DNA from: an uncultured Eubacteriales bacterium | Lineage (GTDB): Bacteria; Bacillota; Clostridia; Oscillospirales; Oscillospiraceae | Reading direction: 5' to 3' | NCBI GenBank assembly: GCA_949296115.1 | Contig: CASFNR010000012.1 | Span: forward strand, 27,413 to 91,412 | Length of the DNA stretch: 64,000 bases | Notes under the pieces: generated by a model | Seen by the model: only the letters and a program-made list of their open reading frames with translations | The model's database searches: none | What the model was told of the DNA's origin: nothing | Part shown: positions 16,454-24,185 of the stretch, in pieces | Position numbering within the stretch: the first letter of the stretch is position 1 | Layout: each line of letters begins with the position of its first letter | Translations under genes and position numbers: made by a program

Positions 16454-16917
16454 TCAATACAACGCTGTGTTATGTTACCCGGGGCGACGAGGTGCTGATG
16501 CTCCATCGGGTGAAAAAGAAGAATGACATCAACAAGGACAAGTGGATCGGCATCGGCGGCAAATTTGAAGGGGAGGAAAGCCCTGACCAGTGCCTGCTCC
16601 GGGAGGCCTGGGAGGAAACCGGCCTGACCCTGACCTCCTGGCGGTGCCGGGGGGTGATCACCTTCCTGCTGGACGGCATGGAAGGGGAGTATATGTACCT
16701 GTTCACCGCCGATGGCTTTACAGGAGAGCTGAAGGAATGCAATGAAGGGGACCTGCAATGGGTGAGCCGGTCGTTCCTGGACCAGCTGCCCAAGTGGGAC
16801 GGAGACCAGATTTTCCTGGACCTTTTGTGGCAGGATGCCCCCTTCTTCCTGCTGACCCTGCACTACCGGGGAGATGAGCTGATTGAGGCGGTGCTGGACG
16901 GCAAGAAAATCCGGTGA
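16450..16917 (+). CDS. NUDIX hydrolase (MutT-like, 8-oxo-dGTP diphosphatase type)
   Basis: A 155-residue pyrophosphohydrolase. The complete NUDIX box runs GGKFEGEESPDQCLLREAWE-ETG, matching G-x5-E-x7-REUxEExGU. The N-terminus (TLCYVTRGDEVLMLHRVKK) and the WIGIGGKFEG context are typical of the clostridial MTH1-like group that removes oxidised dGTP, although many NUDIX members act on other nucleoside diphosphates. It is translationally coupled to the lipid kinase through ATGA. Confidence 0.88.
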   Translation: MINTTLCYVTRGDEVLMLHRVKKKNDINKDKWIGIGGKFEGEESPDQCLLREAWEETGLTLTSWRCRGVITFLLDGMEGEYMYLFTADGFTGELKECNEGDLQWVSRSFLDQLPKWDGDQIFLDLLWQDAPFFLLTLHYRGDELIEAVLDGKKIR

Positions 16918-16973
16918 AGGAAAAATAAGAAATTCTTAATCCCGGCGAAAAGACTTCCTAAGACTGGATGGCG

Positions 16974-16979
16974 TATAAT
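16974..16979 (+). promoter_or_regulatory. -10 box upstream of the C39-like peptidase
   Basis: Perfect TATAAT 30 bases before the ATG. No convincing -35 lies 16-18 bases upstream, so only the -10 is claimed. Confidence 0.5.
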
Positions 16980-17009
16980 GGGGCCATTCCAGACAGGAAG
17001 GAGAAACCT

Positions 17010-17801
17010 ATGAAAAATAAAAAAGGGCTTGCGGCCCTGTTTGTTCTGCTGGCGGTGCTGCTGATGGGGCTGATGGGGGCGAAGCCCTTATACAATCTCT
17101 ATCGGGATGTGACCTTCTCTTGGACAGACCGCAGCGAGGCAGAAAAGGAAATCAAAGCGTTTGCCGACGAAAAGGGAATCTCTTTCGGAGAGTATCCCCA
17201 GTACATCATTGATTTGTATGAAAGCAATCCGGAAACCCGGGATTTCGTGATGAACTATCCCTTCCGGAAAACGGAGACGGTGGATTTGTCCGGCTATCAG
17301 GATTGCCAGAGCGTGCCCCTGTTTCTGCAGTGGGACCCCATGTGGGGCTATCAGGACTATGGCAGCAGCATCATTGCCGTCACCGGCTGCGGCCCCACCT
17401 GCCTGGCTATGGTGGGGTATTATCTGACCGGGGATGAAAATATGTCTCCCGACCAGATTGCCAAATTCGCCCAGCGCAGCGGCTACTATTCTTCCGGCTC
17501 CGGCTCATCCTGGACCTTAATCAGCGAGGGGGCCGCCCAGCTGGGACTGACGGCAGAGGAACTGCCTCTGGTGGAAAAGAAAATCACCCGGGCGCTGGAG
17601 GAAGGAAAACCGGTGATTCTGGCTCTTGGCCCCGGAGATTTCACCACCACCGGGCATTACATTGTCCTGACCGGCGTACAGGACGGAAAATTCCAGGTCA
17701 ACGACCCCAACAGCCGCCTGCGCTCGGAACGGCTGTGGAGCTATGAGGAGCTGGAAGGACAGATCCGCAACATCTGGGCCATTTCCCGGCAGGAAGCCTG
17801 A
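17010..17801 (+). CDS. Exported C39-like cysteine peptidase
   Basis: A 263-residue extracytoplasmic protein. An N-terminal hydrophobic segment (LAALFVLLAVLLMGLMGA) forms a signal anchor. The peptidase_C39_2 domain begins around FLQWDPMWGYQDYG, has the catalytic Cys in TGCGPTCLAMVGYYL, and a His in TTGHYIVLTGV followed by FQVNDPNSR with the Asp/Asn. These are the papain-like triad landmarks. Natural substrates of this widespread clostridial group are not known; bacteriocin leader cleavage is unlikely because no ABC transporter is fused or nearby. GGAAGGAG precedes ATG 17010. Confidence 0.87.
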   Translation: MKNKKGLAALFVLLAVLLMGLMGAKPLYNLYRDVTFSWTDRSEAEKEIKAFADEKGISFGEYPQYIIDLYESNPETRDFVMNYPFRKTETVDLSGYQDCQSVPLFLQWDPMWGYQDYGSSIIAVTGCGPTCLAMVGYYLTGDENMSPDQIAKFAQRSGYYSSGSGSSWTLISEGAAQLGLTAEELPLVEKKITRALEEGKPVILALGPGDFTTTGHYIVLTGVQDGKFQVNDPNSRLRSERLWSYEELEGQIRNIWAISRQEA

Positions 17802-17810
17802 TTTACATAA

Positions 17811-17843
17811 CAACCCCCGGATGCCTGGCGTCCGGGGGATTGT
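17811..17843. terminator. Terminator hairpin between convergent genes
   Basis: Long stem CAACCCCCGGATGCC / GGCGTCCGGGGGATTG with one GU-type and one bulged position. The T-tract is weak on both sides, but the position between two converging stops supports a shared terminator. Confidence 0.7.
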
Positions 17844-17848
17844 CTTAG

Positions 17849-18397
17849 TCATCCAAATAGGGGCTCAATTTTGTCCCGGTCTGCCGGGTTGACGGTGAAG
17901 GTCACGCCGGTGATCTCGGCAAATTGGTATTCTCCAATCCGGCGGTTTCTGATGTCGGAGAGAATCTGGTCCTTGACAGACAGGATTGCCTTTGCCTGCA
18001 TAAAGCCTGTTGAGATATACAGGAGGCGATTGTTTTCATTGCTTACGAGTCTGACGGTCCAGAGATCTGGTGTGAAGCCCGGAACACTCCGGTACGTTAC
18101 TTCCACCTGCACCACGCCTTCCTCCAACTGGGAATCCGTTTGAATCTGGGAAATCTGGGCATCGGGGGAAAGAACAATATTCTGGGAGTTGGAGTCATAG
18201 ATTTCATACCCTGTCAGTTTTTCCTCATCATCCAGGTAGATGGAGGTAGATACGGTATCGGTCTGGGTCATCTCCAGCCGGGCGGTGTCCCGGTAGGTGA
18301 AGCTGGACGCCTCCACAAAGCACATCCCAATGCCGATGCCGCCAATCAGCAGCCCAAGGCACACCAGAATCAAAGCGGTAATCCGCAGTTTACGCAT
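17849..18397 (-). CDS. Membrane-anchored extracytoplasmic protein, last gene of the PadR operon
   Basis: A 182-residue protein with one N-terminal membrane segment (ITALILVCLGLLIGGIGIGMCF) and a beta-rich outer domain. I do not recognise a named family with certainty; the layout (single helix, then a repeated-strand domain, downstream of padR and a DUF1700 gene) is that of the DUF4097-like bacterial adhesin-type proteins that accompany these genes. ATG 18397 is chosen because AAGGAGGTGCAGG precedes it at good distance. It overlaps the end of the DUF1700 gene by eight bases. Confidence 0.65.
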   Translation of the reverse strand: MRKLRITALILVCLGLLIGGIGIGMCFVEASSFTYRDTARLEMTQTDTVSTSIYLDDEEKLTGYEIYDSNSQNIVLSPDAQISQIQTDSQLEEGVVQVEVTYRSVPGFTPDLWTVRLVSNENNRLLYISTGFMQAKAILSVKDQILSDIRNRRIGEYQFAEITGVTFTVNPADRDKIEPLFG

Positions 18398-19142
18398 GAT
18401 CCTGCACCTCCTTCTTTTCATTGGCCGGTTTGTGCCAGATCAGGGTGAGGGCGAACACCAGCACGCCGAAGCCGCACAGAACTGCGCCGATACAGCCCAG
18501 CAGCAGCCCGATTACCGGGTATCCTTGGATCAGCAGCACCGCCAGGGTTCCGGCGCCAACCAGGAAGAAACCTGCCACGCAGACAACCGGAATCGCAGCG
18601 CAGAGAAGGGCGGCGTTCCAGGCCCACCGGCACAGCACCTTCACCGCCCGGAGGCACCAGGAAAACAAATCTCCAACCAGATGCCAGAACTTCCGGTTCC
18701 CGGCTGAAACCCAGCCCCAGAAACCCCGGGAGGGCTTTTCTTCCTCCGGCTCAGGCTGAGCGGGCTGCTTCTCCCGGTGCAGGGCATTTTTGGCCCGGTT
18801 CCACTTTTCGGACAGCCACGTCCGGAAGCCGGACCAAGCGGCCCGGCATTTCTGGCGGAATTGCTCCAGCCAACCGGCGCCGGCGGCCATGGCTTCTTTC
18901 ACCGTGGGGGCGGGAACCTTGACCCGTTCCTGCCAGTCGGGACTGATGTGATAGGCTTCCAGAATCTGGGCGGTCAGATCGTCCAGAGAGCCGAAATCCC
19001 GGATGGCCTCCTCTTCAGACAGCCCGCCTTCCATCCGCATCTGGATGTGCTGGGCGTATTCATCCAGAATATCCTGCTGTTCCGACGGCTGCAGGATCCG
19101 GATGCGCTCCTGCAGCTGTTTTAAAAATTCTTCTTTGCGCAT
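18390..19142 (-). CDS. DUF1700-family membrane protein
   Basis: A protein of about 250 residues with a cytoplasmic N-terminus (MRKEEFLKQLQERIRILQ, then EQQDILDEYAQHI and LSEEEAIRDFGSLDDL), the HAAS/DUF1700 signature. A charged linker rich in Lys, Arg and Pro follows, and then three hydrophobic segments at the C-terminus. Such proteins sit between a PadR repressor and a membrane partner and are thought to sense envelope stress; this is family association. Two ATGs exist; the second (19142) is preferred because GGAAGGAG is 7 bases before it and only 1 base before the first. Confidence 0.82.
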   Translation of the reverse strand: MRKEEFLKQLQERIRILQPSEQQDILDEYAQHIQMRMEGGLSEEEAIRDFGSLDDLTAQILEAYHISPDWQERVKVPAPTVKEAMAAGAGWLEQFRQKCRAAWSGFRTWLSEKWNRAKNALHREKQPAQPEPEEEKPSRGFWGWVSAGNRKFWHLVGDLFSWCLRAVKVLCRWAWNAALLCAAIPVVCVAGFFLVGAGTLAVLLIQGYPVIGLLLGCIGAVLCGFGVLVFALTLIWHKPANEKKEVQDHA

Positions 19143-19163
19143 AGACATGCTCCTTCCTGTGGA

Positions 19164-19481
19164 TCAGACCCCGTGCTCCTGCAAAAATGCGTTCACCCGC
19201 TGGGAAAATTCCAGCCAATCCGCTTCCAGACTGTCCCGGTACGGGACGCCGGCGGCGGTGAGATGATAGTATTTTCTGGGTGGGCCTTCTGTAGATTCCC
19301 GGAGATAGGTTTCGAAATAATGCTCGTTGGTCAGCCGCTTCAGCAGGGGATAGATGGTGCCCTCATTTACGTCCACCACCTTGGATACCTCCGCCACCAG
19401 CTCGTAGCCGTACATATCCCGTTTCCGGACGGATTCCAGCACGATCAGCTCCAACACGCCTTTCTTGAACTGGGCGTTCAC
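19164..19481 (-). CDS. PadR-family transcriptional regulator
   Basis: A 105-residue winged-helix repressor. Family features are NAQFKKGVLELIVLESV, RDMYGYELVAEVSKV, the recognition segment EGTIYPLLKRL and the wing GPPRKYYHLTAAG. It probably controls its own operon with the two membrane proteins. The ATG at 19487 has almost no space to the AAGGAGG; the in-frame GTG at 19481 has about 7 bases and matches where other PadR proteins begin (MNAQFKKG), so GTG is chosen. Confidence 0.9.
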   Translation of the reverse strand: MNAQFKKGVLELIVLESVRKRDMYGYELVAEVSKVVDVNEGTIYPLLKRLTNEHYFETYLRESTEGPPRKYYHLTAAGVPYRDSLEADWLEFSQRVNAFLQEHGV

Positions 19482-19503
19482 CAGCATCCCTCCTTCTGCT
19501 CCC

Positions 19504-19532
19504 ATTCTATACCAACTACTATGTATTGTCAA
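19504..19532 (-). promoter_or_regulatory. Promoter of the padR-DUF1700 operon
   Basis: On the minus strand TTGACA (19532-19527), 17-base spacer, TAGAAT (19509-19504). It overlaps the left copy of the direct repeat at 19521-19559, so autorepression by PadR is plausible. Confidence 0.8.
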
Positions 19533-19559
19533 GTACCAGATAATAAAATGTACTGACAA
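19521..19559. repeat. Direct repeat in the padR upstream region, possible operator
   Basis: Two 12-base copies, ATGTATTGTCAA (19521-19532) and ATGTACTGACAA (19548-19559), differing at two positions. The first covers the padR -35 box. PadR proteins usually bind ATGT-rich motifs, but those are typically inverted repeats, so this is only a candidate. Confidence 0.4.
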
Positions 19560-19604
19560 AGGGCGGGGAAGCATTTTCCCGGAAGGGCGGAAGCAGGAAC
19601 TTCC

Positions 19605-19633
19605 TTTACAATCGGTAAAAAATCTGCTATCCT
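19605..19633 (+). promoter_or_regulatory. Promoter of the Gx transporter-mrnC-rqcH operon
   Basis: TTTACA, 17-base spacer, TATCCT, 27 bases before the GTG start. Confidence 0.6.
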
Positions 19634-19659
19634 ATAGGGAAATAAGAGGAGGGAATGCT

Positions 19660-20163
19660 GTGAAAACCAAAAAGCTCACCCTTTTGGGCCTGCTGACCGC
19701 CATTGCCCTGACCATCTTCCTGGTGGAAGCCCAGATTCCGCCTCTGGTGCCGGTGCCGGGAATGAAGCTGGGACTGGCCAACATTGTCACGGTGTTCACC
19801 GTGTTCGCCCTGGGCAGCCGGGAGGGGGCCTGCGTCCTGTTTGTCCGGATTTTCCTGGGGGCGATTTTTGCAGGATTCGGCACGATTTTCTATTCCGCCG
19901 CCGGCGGCCTGTGCGCCATTTTGGTGACGGTTCTGGTGAAAAAGATTCTGACCCAAAAGCAGCTGTGGGTGGCGGGGGCCCTGGGGGCCGTTGCCCACTC
20001 CATCGGTCAGATGGCCATGGCCATTTTCATCACCGGTACGCCGGCACTGGCGGTGTACCTGCCGGTGCTGATTGCCGCCAGCATTGTCACCGGAATTTTC
20101 ACCGGGCTTTGCGCCCAATTTCTGGTCAATCGGGGGAAACTATGGAAAACTATTTTGAAATGA
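19660..20163 (+). CDS. Gx transporter family / heptaprenyl diphosphate synthase component I-like membrane protein
   Basis: A 167-residue integral membrane protein with about five hydrophobic segments. The N-terminal LLGLLTAIALTIFLVE, then VPGMKLGLANIVTVF and FYSAAGGLCAILV, are typical of Pfam HepPP_synth_I / Gx transporters, small ECF-S-like proteins often annotated as heptaprenyl diphosphate synthase subunit I. The enzymatic name is doubtful because the protein is a membrane carrier in form. The GTG start at 19660 follows AGAGGAGGGA. The mrnC gene begins inside its last 22 bases. Confidence 0.82.
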   Translation: MKTKKLTLLGLLTAIALTIFLVEAQIPPLVPVPGMKLGLANIVTVFTVFALGSREGACVLFVRIFLGAIFAGFGTIFYSAAGGLCAILVTVLVKKILTQKQLWVAGALGAVAHSIGQMAMAIFITGTPALAVYLPVLIAASIVTGIFTGLCAQFLVNRGKLWKTILK

Positions 20164-20573
20164 ATCTGTCCCGGCAGGAGATTGACGCCATCTCCAACCT
20201 GGGCTTGGCCCACATGGGGGACTGTGTGTTTGAAATTCTCTGCCGGGCGTACCTGTGCGCCCAGGGGGAAAAGACCGTGGACCGGCTCCACCGGGACACC
20301 ATTGCCATGGTGAAGGCAACGGCCCAGGCGAAATTCGTGGACCAGCTGGTGCCCCTGCTGACGGAGGAAGAGCTGGCCTACTACCGGCGGGGAAAAAACG
20401 CCCACGTCCACGCCGTGCCAAAATCCGCCACCCCCGCCGAGTACGCCAAGGCTACCGGCCTGGAGGCCCTGCTGGGGGCCCTGTATCTGGCGGGGCAGAC
20501 CGGGCGGATCAATGAATTGTTCCGGGCTGTGATGGAAGTACCGGAGAAACAGGAGAGGGAAAATGGCATTTGA
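20142..20573 (+). CDS. mrnC: Mini-ribonuclease III
   Basis: A 143-residue RNase III-fold nuclease without the double-stranded RNA-binding domain; in Bacillus it matures 23S rRNA ends. The catalytic helix reads GLAHMGDCVFEIL (Asp and Glu conserved), YYRRGKNAHVH follows, and the second acidic helix is GLEALLGALYL. Length fits MrnC. ATG 20142 overlaps the end of the transporter gene, and its own end overlaps rqcH, so the three genes are translationally coupled. This transcript ties rRNA processing to ribosome rescue. Confidence 0.9.
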   Translation: MENYFEMNLSRQEIDAISNLGLAHMGDCVFEILCRAYLCAQGEKTVDRLHRDTIAMVKATAQAKFVDQLVPLLTEEELAYYRRGKNAHVHAVPKSATPAEYAKATGLEALLGALYLAGQTGRINELFRAVMEVPEKQERENGI

Positions 20574-22314
20574 CGCTGTGTTTTTATCTGCGGTCCTGGG
20601 GGAGGTCCGGGACCGCTGCCTGGGGGCCAGGGTGGACAAGATTCACCAGCCCAGCCGGGACACTCTGATTCTGCATCTGCGCTGCCGGGACAGCCGGGAA
20701 AAGCTGCTCTTTGCGGTGAATCCTACCGCCCCCCGGCTCCACCTGACCATGGCTTCCCCGGAGAACCCGGCGGAGCCGCCCATGTTCTGCATGTTCCTGC
20801 GCAAGCACCTTCTGGGCGCCCGGCTGACGGAGATTTCCCAGCCCCCCATGGAGCGGGCGGCGTTCTTTACCTTTGACTGCACCGACGAGATGGGCTTTCC
20901 CGTGCAGAAGCAGCTGGCGGCGGAGCTGATGGGAAGAACCTGCAATCTGTATCTGCTGGCCCCGGATGGGCGGATTCTGGACTGCCTGCGCCGGATTGGG
21001 CTGGACGAAACTGCCCGACGGCCTGCCCTGCCGGGGCTGAAATACATCCCGCCGGAGCCGGTGGCCAAGGAAAATCCCCTGGAGAATCCGGACTTTGCCG
21101 CCATTCTGGCCCGGCCCGGGGCGGATGTGCTGGCGGATCGGCTGATGGATGCCCTGGGCGGCCTGTCTCCCCTGGTGTGCCGGGAGGCGGCCCTGTCTGC
21201 CGCCGGAGATGTGGATGCCCGGATTGGTGCCCTGAACCAGGAGGAAACCGCCCGGCGTCTGGAGGATTTTTTTCGGGAATACGGACAGCACCCCGCACCC
21301 TATTTCTACGCCGCCCCGGACGGAACCCCCAAGCAGTATGCCTTCTGCCCCATCCGGCAGTACGGCGGATGTGAGCGGGCGGAGTCCTTTGGCGCACTGC
21401 TGGATGGTTACTACACCCTCCGGGACCGGAAGGACGCCATGCGGCAGAAGAGCCAGTCTGTCCGGAAAACCGTGCAGAATCTCTGCACCCGCCTGACCCG
21501 GAAACTAGCCATCCAGGAAAAGGAGCTCCAGGCTACCTACGACCGGGAGCGGCTGCGGCAGCTGGGGGACATCCTCACGGCGAATCTCCACCGGGTGGTG
21601 AAGGGACAGACGGTGATCTCCTGCGAGGACTTCTACGATGAGGAAATGAAAATGGTGGACATTCCCCTTTCTCCCATTCTCTCTCCCCAGCAGAACGCCG
21701 CCAAATACTATAAGGATTACACCCGAATGAAAAACGCCGAGAAGGAACTGACCCATCAGATTTCCCTGGGGGAAACGGAACTGGAATATCTGAAGAGCGT
21801 CCTGGAGGAGCTGAACCGGGCCCAGACCGAAGCGGAGCTGGAGGAAATCCGCCGGGAGTTGTCCGACGGGGGCTATCTCCGGCTGGACGGCGGGAAGAAA
21901 CGGGTGAAGCAGGGCAAGCTGGCCCCCATGCGCTTCGTCTCCACCGACGGCTATCCCATCTATGTGGGCCGGAACAACCGGCAGAATGAGGAACTGACCT
22001 TTAAATTGGCCCGGAAGGACGACATCTGGTGCCACGCCTCCAAGGTCCATGGCAGCCATGTGATTATCTCCTGCGGCGGGACCACGCCTCCGGACAATAC
22101 TGTGACCCAGGCGGCCCAGCTGGCGGCCTACTACGCCGAGACCACCGGCGGCCGGAACGTGCCGGTGGATGTGACGCCGGTGAAGCAGGTGAAGAAAATC
22201 CCCAACGGCAAGCCCGGCATGGTGATCTACCATACCTATAAGACGGTGATTGCCAATCCCTACGCAGACATCGTGGTGGACGCCCTGAATGCGGAGCCAA
22301 CCGAAACAGAATGA
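20563..22314 (+). CDS. rqcH: NFACT-family ribosome quality control protein RqcH
   Basis: A 583-residue protein with an NFACT-N domain (MAFDAVFLSAVLGEV, near residues 1-240), a helix-hairpin region, a long coiled coil at about 280-430, and an NFACT-R domain containing DDIWCHASKVHGSHVII near residue 487. The DIWCHA signature and the full domain set identify bacterial RqcH, which binds obstructed 50S subunits and adds C-terminal alanine tails to stalled chains. Older names such as fibronectin-binding protein refer to the same family. It starts within the last codons of mrnC. Confidence 0.93.
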   Translation: MAFDAVFLSAVLGEVRDRCLGARVDKIHQPSRDTLILHLRCRDSREKLLFAVNPTAPRLHLTMASPENPAEPPMFCMFLRKHLLGARLTEISQPPMERAAFFTFDCTDEMGFPVQKQLAAELMGRTCNLYLLAPDGRILDCLRRIGLDETARRPALPGLKYIPPEPVAKENPLENPDFAAILARPGADVLADRLMDALGGLSPLVCREAALSAAGDVDARIGALNQEETARRLEDFFREYGQHPAPYFYAAPDGTPKQYAFCPIRQYGGCERAESFGALLDGYYTLRDRKDAMRQKSQSVRKTVQNLCTRLTRKLAIQEKELQATYDRERLRQLGDILTANLHRVVKGQTVISCEDFYDEEMKMVDIPLSPILSPQQNAAKYYKDYTRMKNAEKELTHQISLGETELEYLKSVLEELNRAQTEAELEEIRRELSDGGYLRLDGGKKRVKQGKLAPMRFVSTDGYPIYVGRNNRQNEELTFKLARKDDIWCHASKVHGSHVIISCGGTTPPDNTVTQAAQLAAYYAETTGGRNVPVDVTPVKQVKKIPNGKPGMVIYHTYKTVIANPYADIVVDALNAEPTETE

Positions 22315-22323
22315 CTTGCCCCA

Positions 22324-22369
22324 CAGGATCGGGAGCCGAAAGAGGCTTCCGATCCTGTTCGTATATTTT
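22324..22369 (+). terminator. Terminator of the mrnC-rqcH operon
   Basis: Fourteen-base stem CAGGATCGGGAGCC / GGCTTCCGATCCTG (one GU pair), 6-base loop, tail TTCGTATATTTT. Confidence 0.88.
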
Positions 22370-22405
22370 CCGGGAAAAGTTCAAAAATAATTCAAAAAGC
22401 ACCCA

Positions 22406-22434
22406 TTGACTTTTTTAGCACTCTCTGGTATAGT
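22406..22434 (+). promoter_or_regulatory. Heat-shock operon promoter
   Basis: TTGACT (22406-22411), 17-base spacer, TATAGT (22429-22434). The spacer and the -10 box are covered by the first, imperfect CIRCE element. Confidence 0.88.
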
Positions 22435-22441
22435 GTGCTTA
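22415..22441 (+). promoter_or_regulatory. Imperfect CIRCE operator overlapping the promoter
   Basis: Left arm TTAGCACTC is perfect; after a 9-base spacer the right arm GTGTGCTTA matches GAGTGCTAA at seven of nine positions. It spans the -10 box, where HrcA binding would block RNA polymerase. Confidence 0.7.
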
Positions 22442-22465
22442 GCACTCAGAGATATGGAGTGCTAA
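22439..22465 (+). promoter_or_regulatory. Perfect CIRCE element (HrcA operator)
   Basis: TTAGCACTC-N9-GAGTGCTAA without any mismatch, lying in the 5' leader just downstream of the promoter and sharing three bases with the imperfect copy. HrcA repressor binds this element and releases it on heat shock. Confidence 0.97.
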
Positions 22466-22487
22466 ATCAACGGAAGGAGGATCACCC

Positions 22488-23552
22488 ATGGAATTAAGCG
22501 AACGGAAGAAGAAAGTCCTGCGTTCTGTCGTGGACCTGTACATCCGGACCGCTGAGCCGGTGGGCTCCAAAGCCATTACCGAGCTGCCCGACATGAAGTA
22601 CTCCTCCGCAACCATTCGCAACGAAATGGCAGACCTTACTGCCATGGGATATTTGGAGCAGCCCCACACCAGCGCCGGACGGATTCCCTCCGCTGCCGGA
22701 TACCGGCTGTATGTGGATGAGCTGATGATGGACTACCGGCTGAGCGTGGATGAAACCCGCTCCATCAACACCGCCATCGAGGAAAAGATGCAGCGGGTGG
22801 ATAAGTTGGTGGAGAAGGTCGCCAAGCTGGTGTCCCAGGCCACAAATCTCCCTGCCATCTCTGCAGCGGCCCGTTCCGCCGGCACCTGCATCCAGCACTA
22901 CGAGCTGGTTCAGGCAGGACCGGGAAACATCATCCTGGTGCTGATGCTTCCGGGAGATCAGGTGGTGAACAAGCTGATCAAGCTGCCCCTGAATCTGAGC
23001 GAGACGGACCTGAAGCTGCTCAGTGCCGTGCTGAACGCATCCATGACAGAGATTCCCCTGGAGGGATTCACCGCGGAACTGATGGAGAAGGTGATGCGCT
23101 CCGCCGGGGATGCGGCCAGCCTGGTGCCGGTGATTCTGGACTTCGCCCAGGAAACCCTGAAGAACCAGGGAACCACCAATATGGCGGTGGCGGGCCAGGC
23201 ACGGCTGCTGGGCCTGCCGGAATACCGGGATGTGGACAAAGCCCAGCGGGTAATGGCCTCCATTGACGAGGATGCATTGTCCAACCTGCCGGCGGTGATG
23301 CGCAACGCCAACGGAACCAAAGTCATCGTAGGCCCCGAAAATGTGGCGGACGAACTGAAGGACACTTCCGTGGTGATGACCAAGTTCGACATCGGCGAGG
23401 GGATGCAGGGCGTCATCGGCGTGGTGGGACCCACCCGGATGGACTATGCCAAGGTAACCGCCCGGCTGAGTTATTTCGCTGAGAGCCTTTCCAAGATGTT
23501 TACCAAGCCGGAACAGCCCCAGCTGCCCGAGGGAGAGCAGACGGAATCCTAG
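22488..23552 (+). CDS. hrcA: Heat-inducible transcription repressor HrcA
   Basis: A 354-residue repressor of class I heat-shock genes. The N-terminal winged helix contains RKKKVLRSVVDLYIRTAEPVG and SSATIRNEMADL, followed by GYLEQPHTSAGRIPSAAGYR, the family signature. The C-terminal ligand/dimer domain has VIVGPENVADELKDTSVV and GVIGVVGPTRMDYAKV. It is the first gene of the operon it represses via the CIRCE elements upstream; GroE normally tunes its activity. A strong AAGGAGGATC precedes ATG 22488. Confidence 0.97.
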   Translation: MELSERKKKVLRSVVDLYIRTAEPVGSKAITELPDMKYSSATIRNEMADLTAMGYLEQPHTSAGRIPSAAGYRLYVDELMMDYRLSVDETRSINTAIEEKMQRVDKLVEKVAKLVSQATNLPAISAAARSAGTCIQHYELVQAGPGNIILVLMLPGDQVVNKLIKLPLNLSETDLKLLSAVLNASMTEIPLEGFTAELMEKVMRSAGDAASLVPVILDFAQETLKNQGTTNMAVAGQARLLGLPEYRDVDKAQRVMASIDEDALSNLPAVMRNANGTKVIVGPENVADELKDTSVVMTKFDIGEGMQGVIGVVGPTRMDYAKVTARLSYFAESLSKMFTKPEQPQLPEGEQTES

Positions 23553-23600
23553 CGGGTAAGCCCGCCGTCCACCAATAACACTGACAGGAGGCACGATCAC

Positions 23601-24134
23601 GTGGAAAATACAGAAAAGACCGAGTTGACGAAGCAAACCCAGGAGCAGGCCCCGGAAACGGCAGAGACCCCGGAAATCGAGGAAACCGCCGAGACACCGG
23701 AAGTCAATCCCTGGGAGGAAAAATACAACGCCGAACGGGACGCCCACCTGCGGGTGGCGGCGGAGTTTGATAACTTCCGCAAGCGGACCGTGAAGGAGAA
23801 GGAAGCCTCCTACGGCAACGGCAAGGCCGACGCCGTGGCAAAGATGCTTCCCGTTTATGATAACCTGGAGCGGGCATTGCAGCAGGAAACTGCGGATGCC
23901 GCTTATAAGAAAGGCGTGGAGATGACCATGAACGAGCTGGTGAAAATTCTCACCGGCCTGGGGGTGGAAATCTTCGGCCAGGTGGGAGACCCCTTCGACC
24001 CCCAGCTGCACAACGCCGTGATGCACATTGAGAGCGATGAACTGGAGGAAAACGTCATCGCCCAGGTGTTCCAGAAGGGATTCAAAATCGGCGATAAGGT
24101 TGTCCGCTTTGCCATGGTGCAGGTGGCCAACTGA
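23601..24134 (+). CDS. grpE: Nucleotide exchange factor GrpE
   Basis: A 177-residue cochaperone that releases ADP from DnaK. A Glu/Thr-rich tail of about 50 residues precedes the long dimerising helix (AAEFDNFRKRTVKEKE), and the C-terminal beta domain carries GVEIFGQVGDPFDPQLHNAV and the ending VRFAMVQVAN. The start is GTG at 23601, 11 bases after AGGAGG; no ATG is better placed. It lies between hrcA and dnaK, the standard Firmicute order. Confidence 0.96.
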   Translation: MENTEKTELTKQTQEQAPETAETPEIEETAETPEVNPWEEKYNAERDAHLRVAAEFDNFRKRTVKEKEASYGNGKADAVAKMLPVYDNLERALQQETADAAYKKGVEMTMNELVKILTGLGVEIFGQVGDPFDPQLHNAVMHIESDELEENVIAQVFQKGFKIGDKVVRFAMVQVAN

Positions 24135-24185
24135 TTCGCCCCCGAACAAGTATATTTTTTGCATTGCATATAGGAGGAAAAGATT

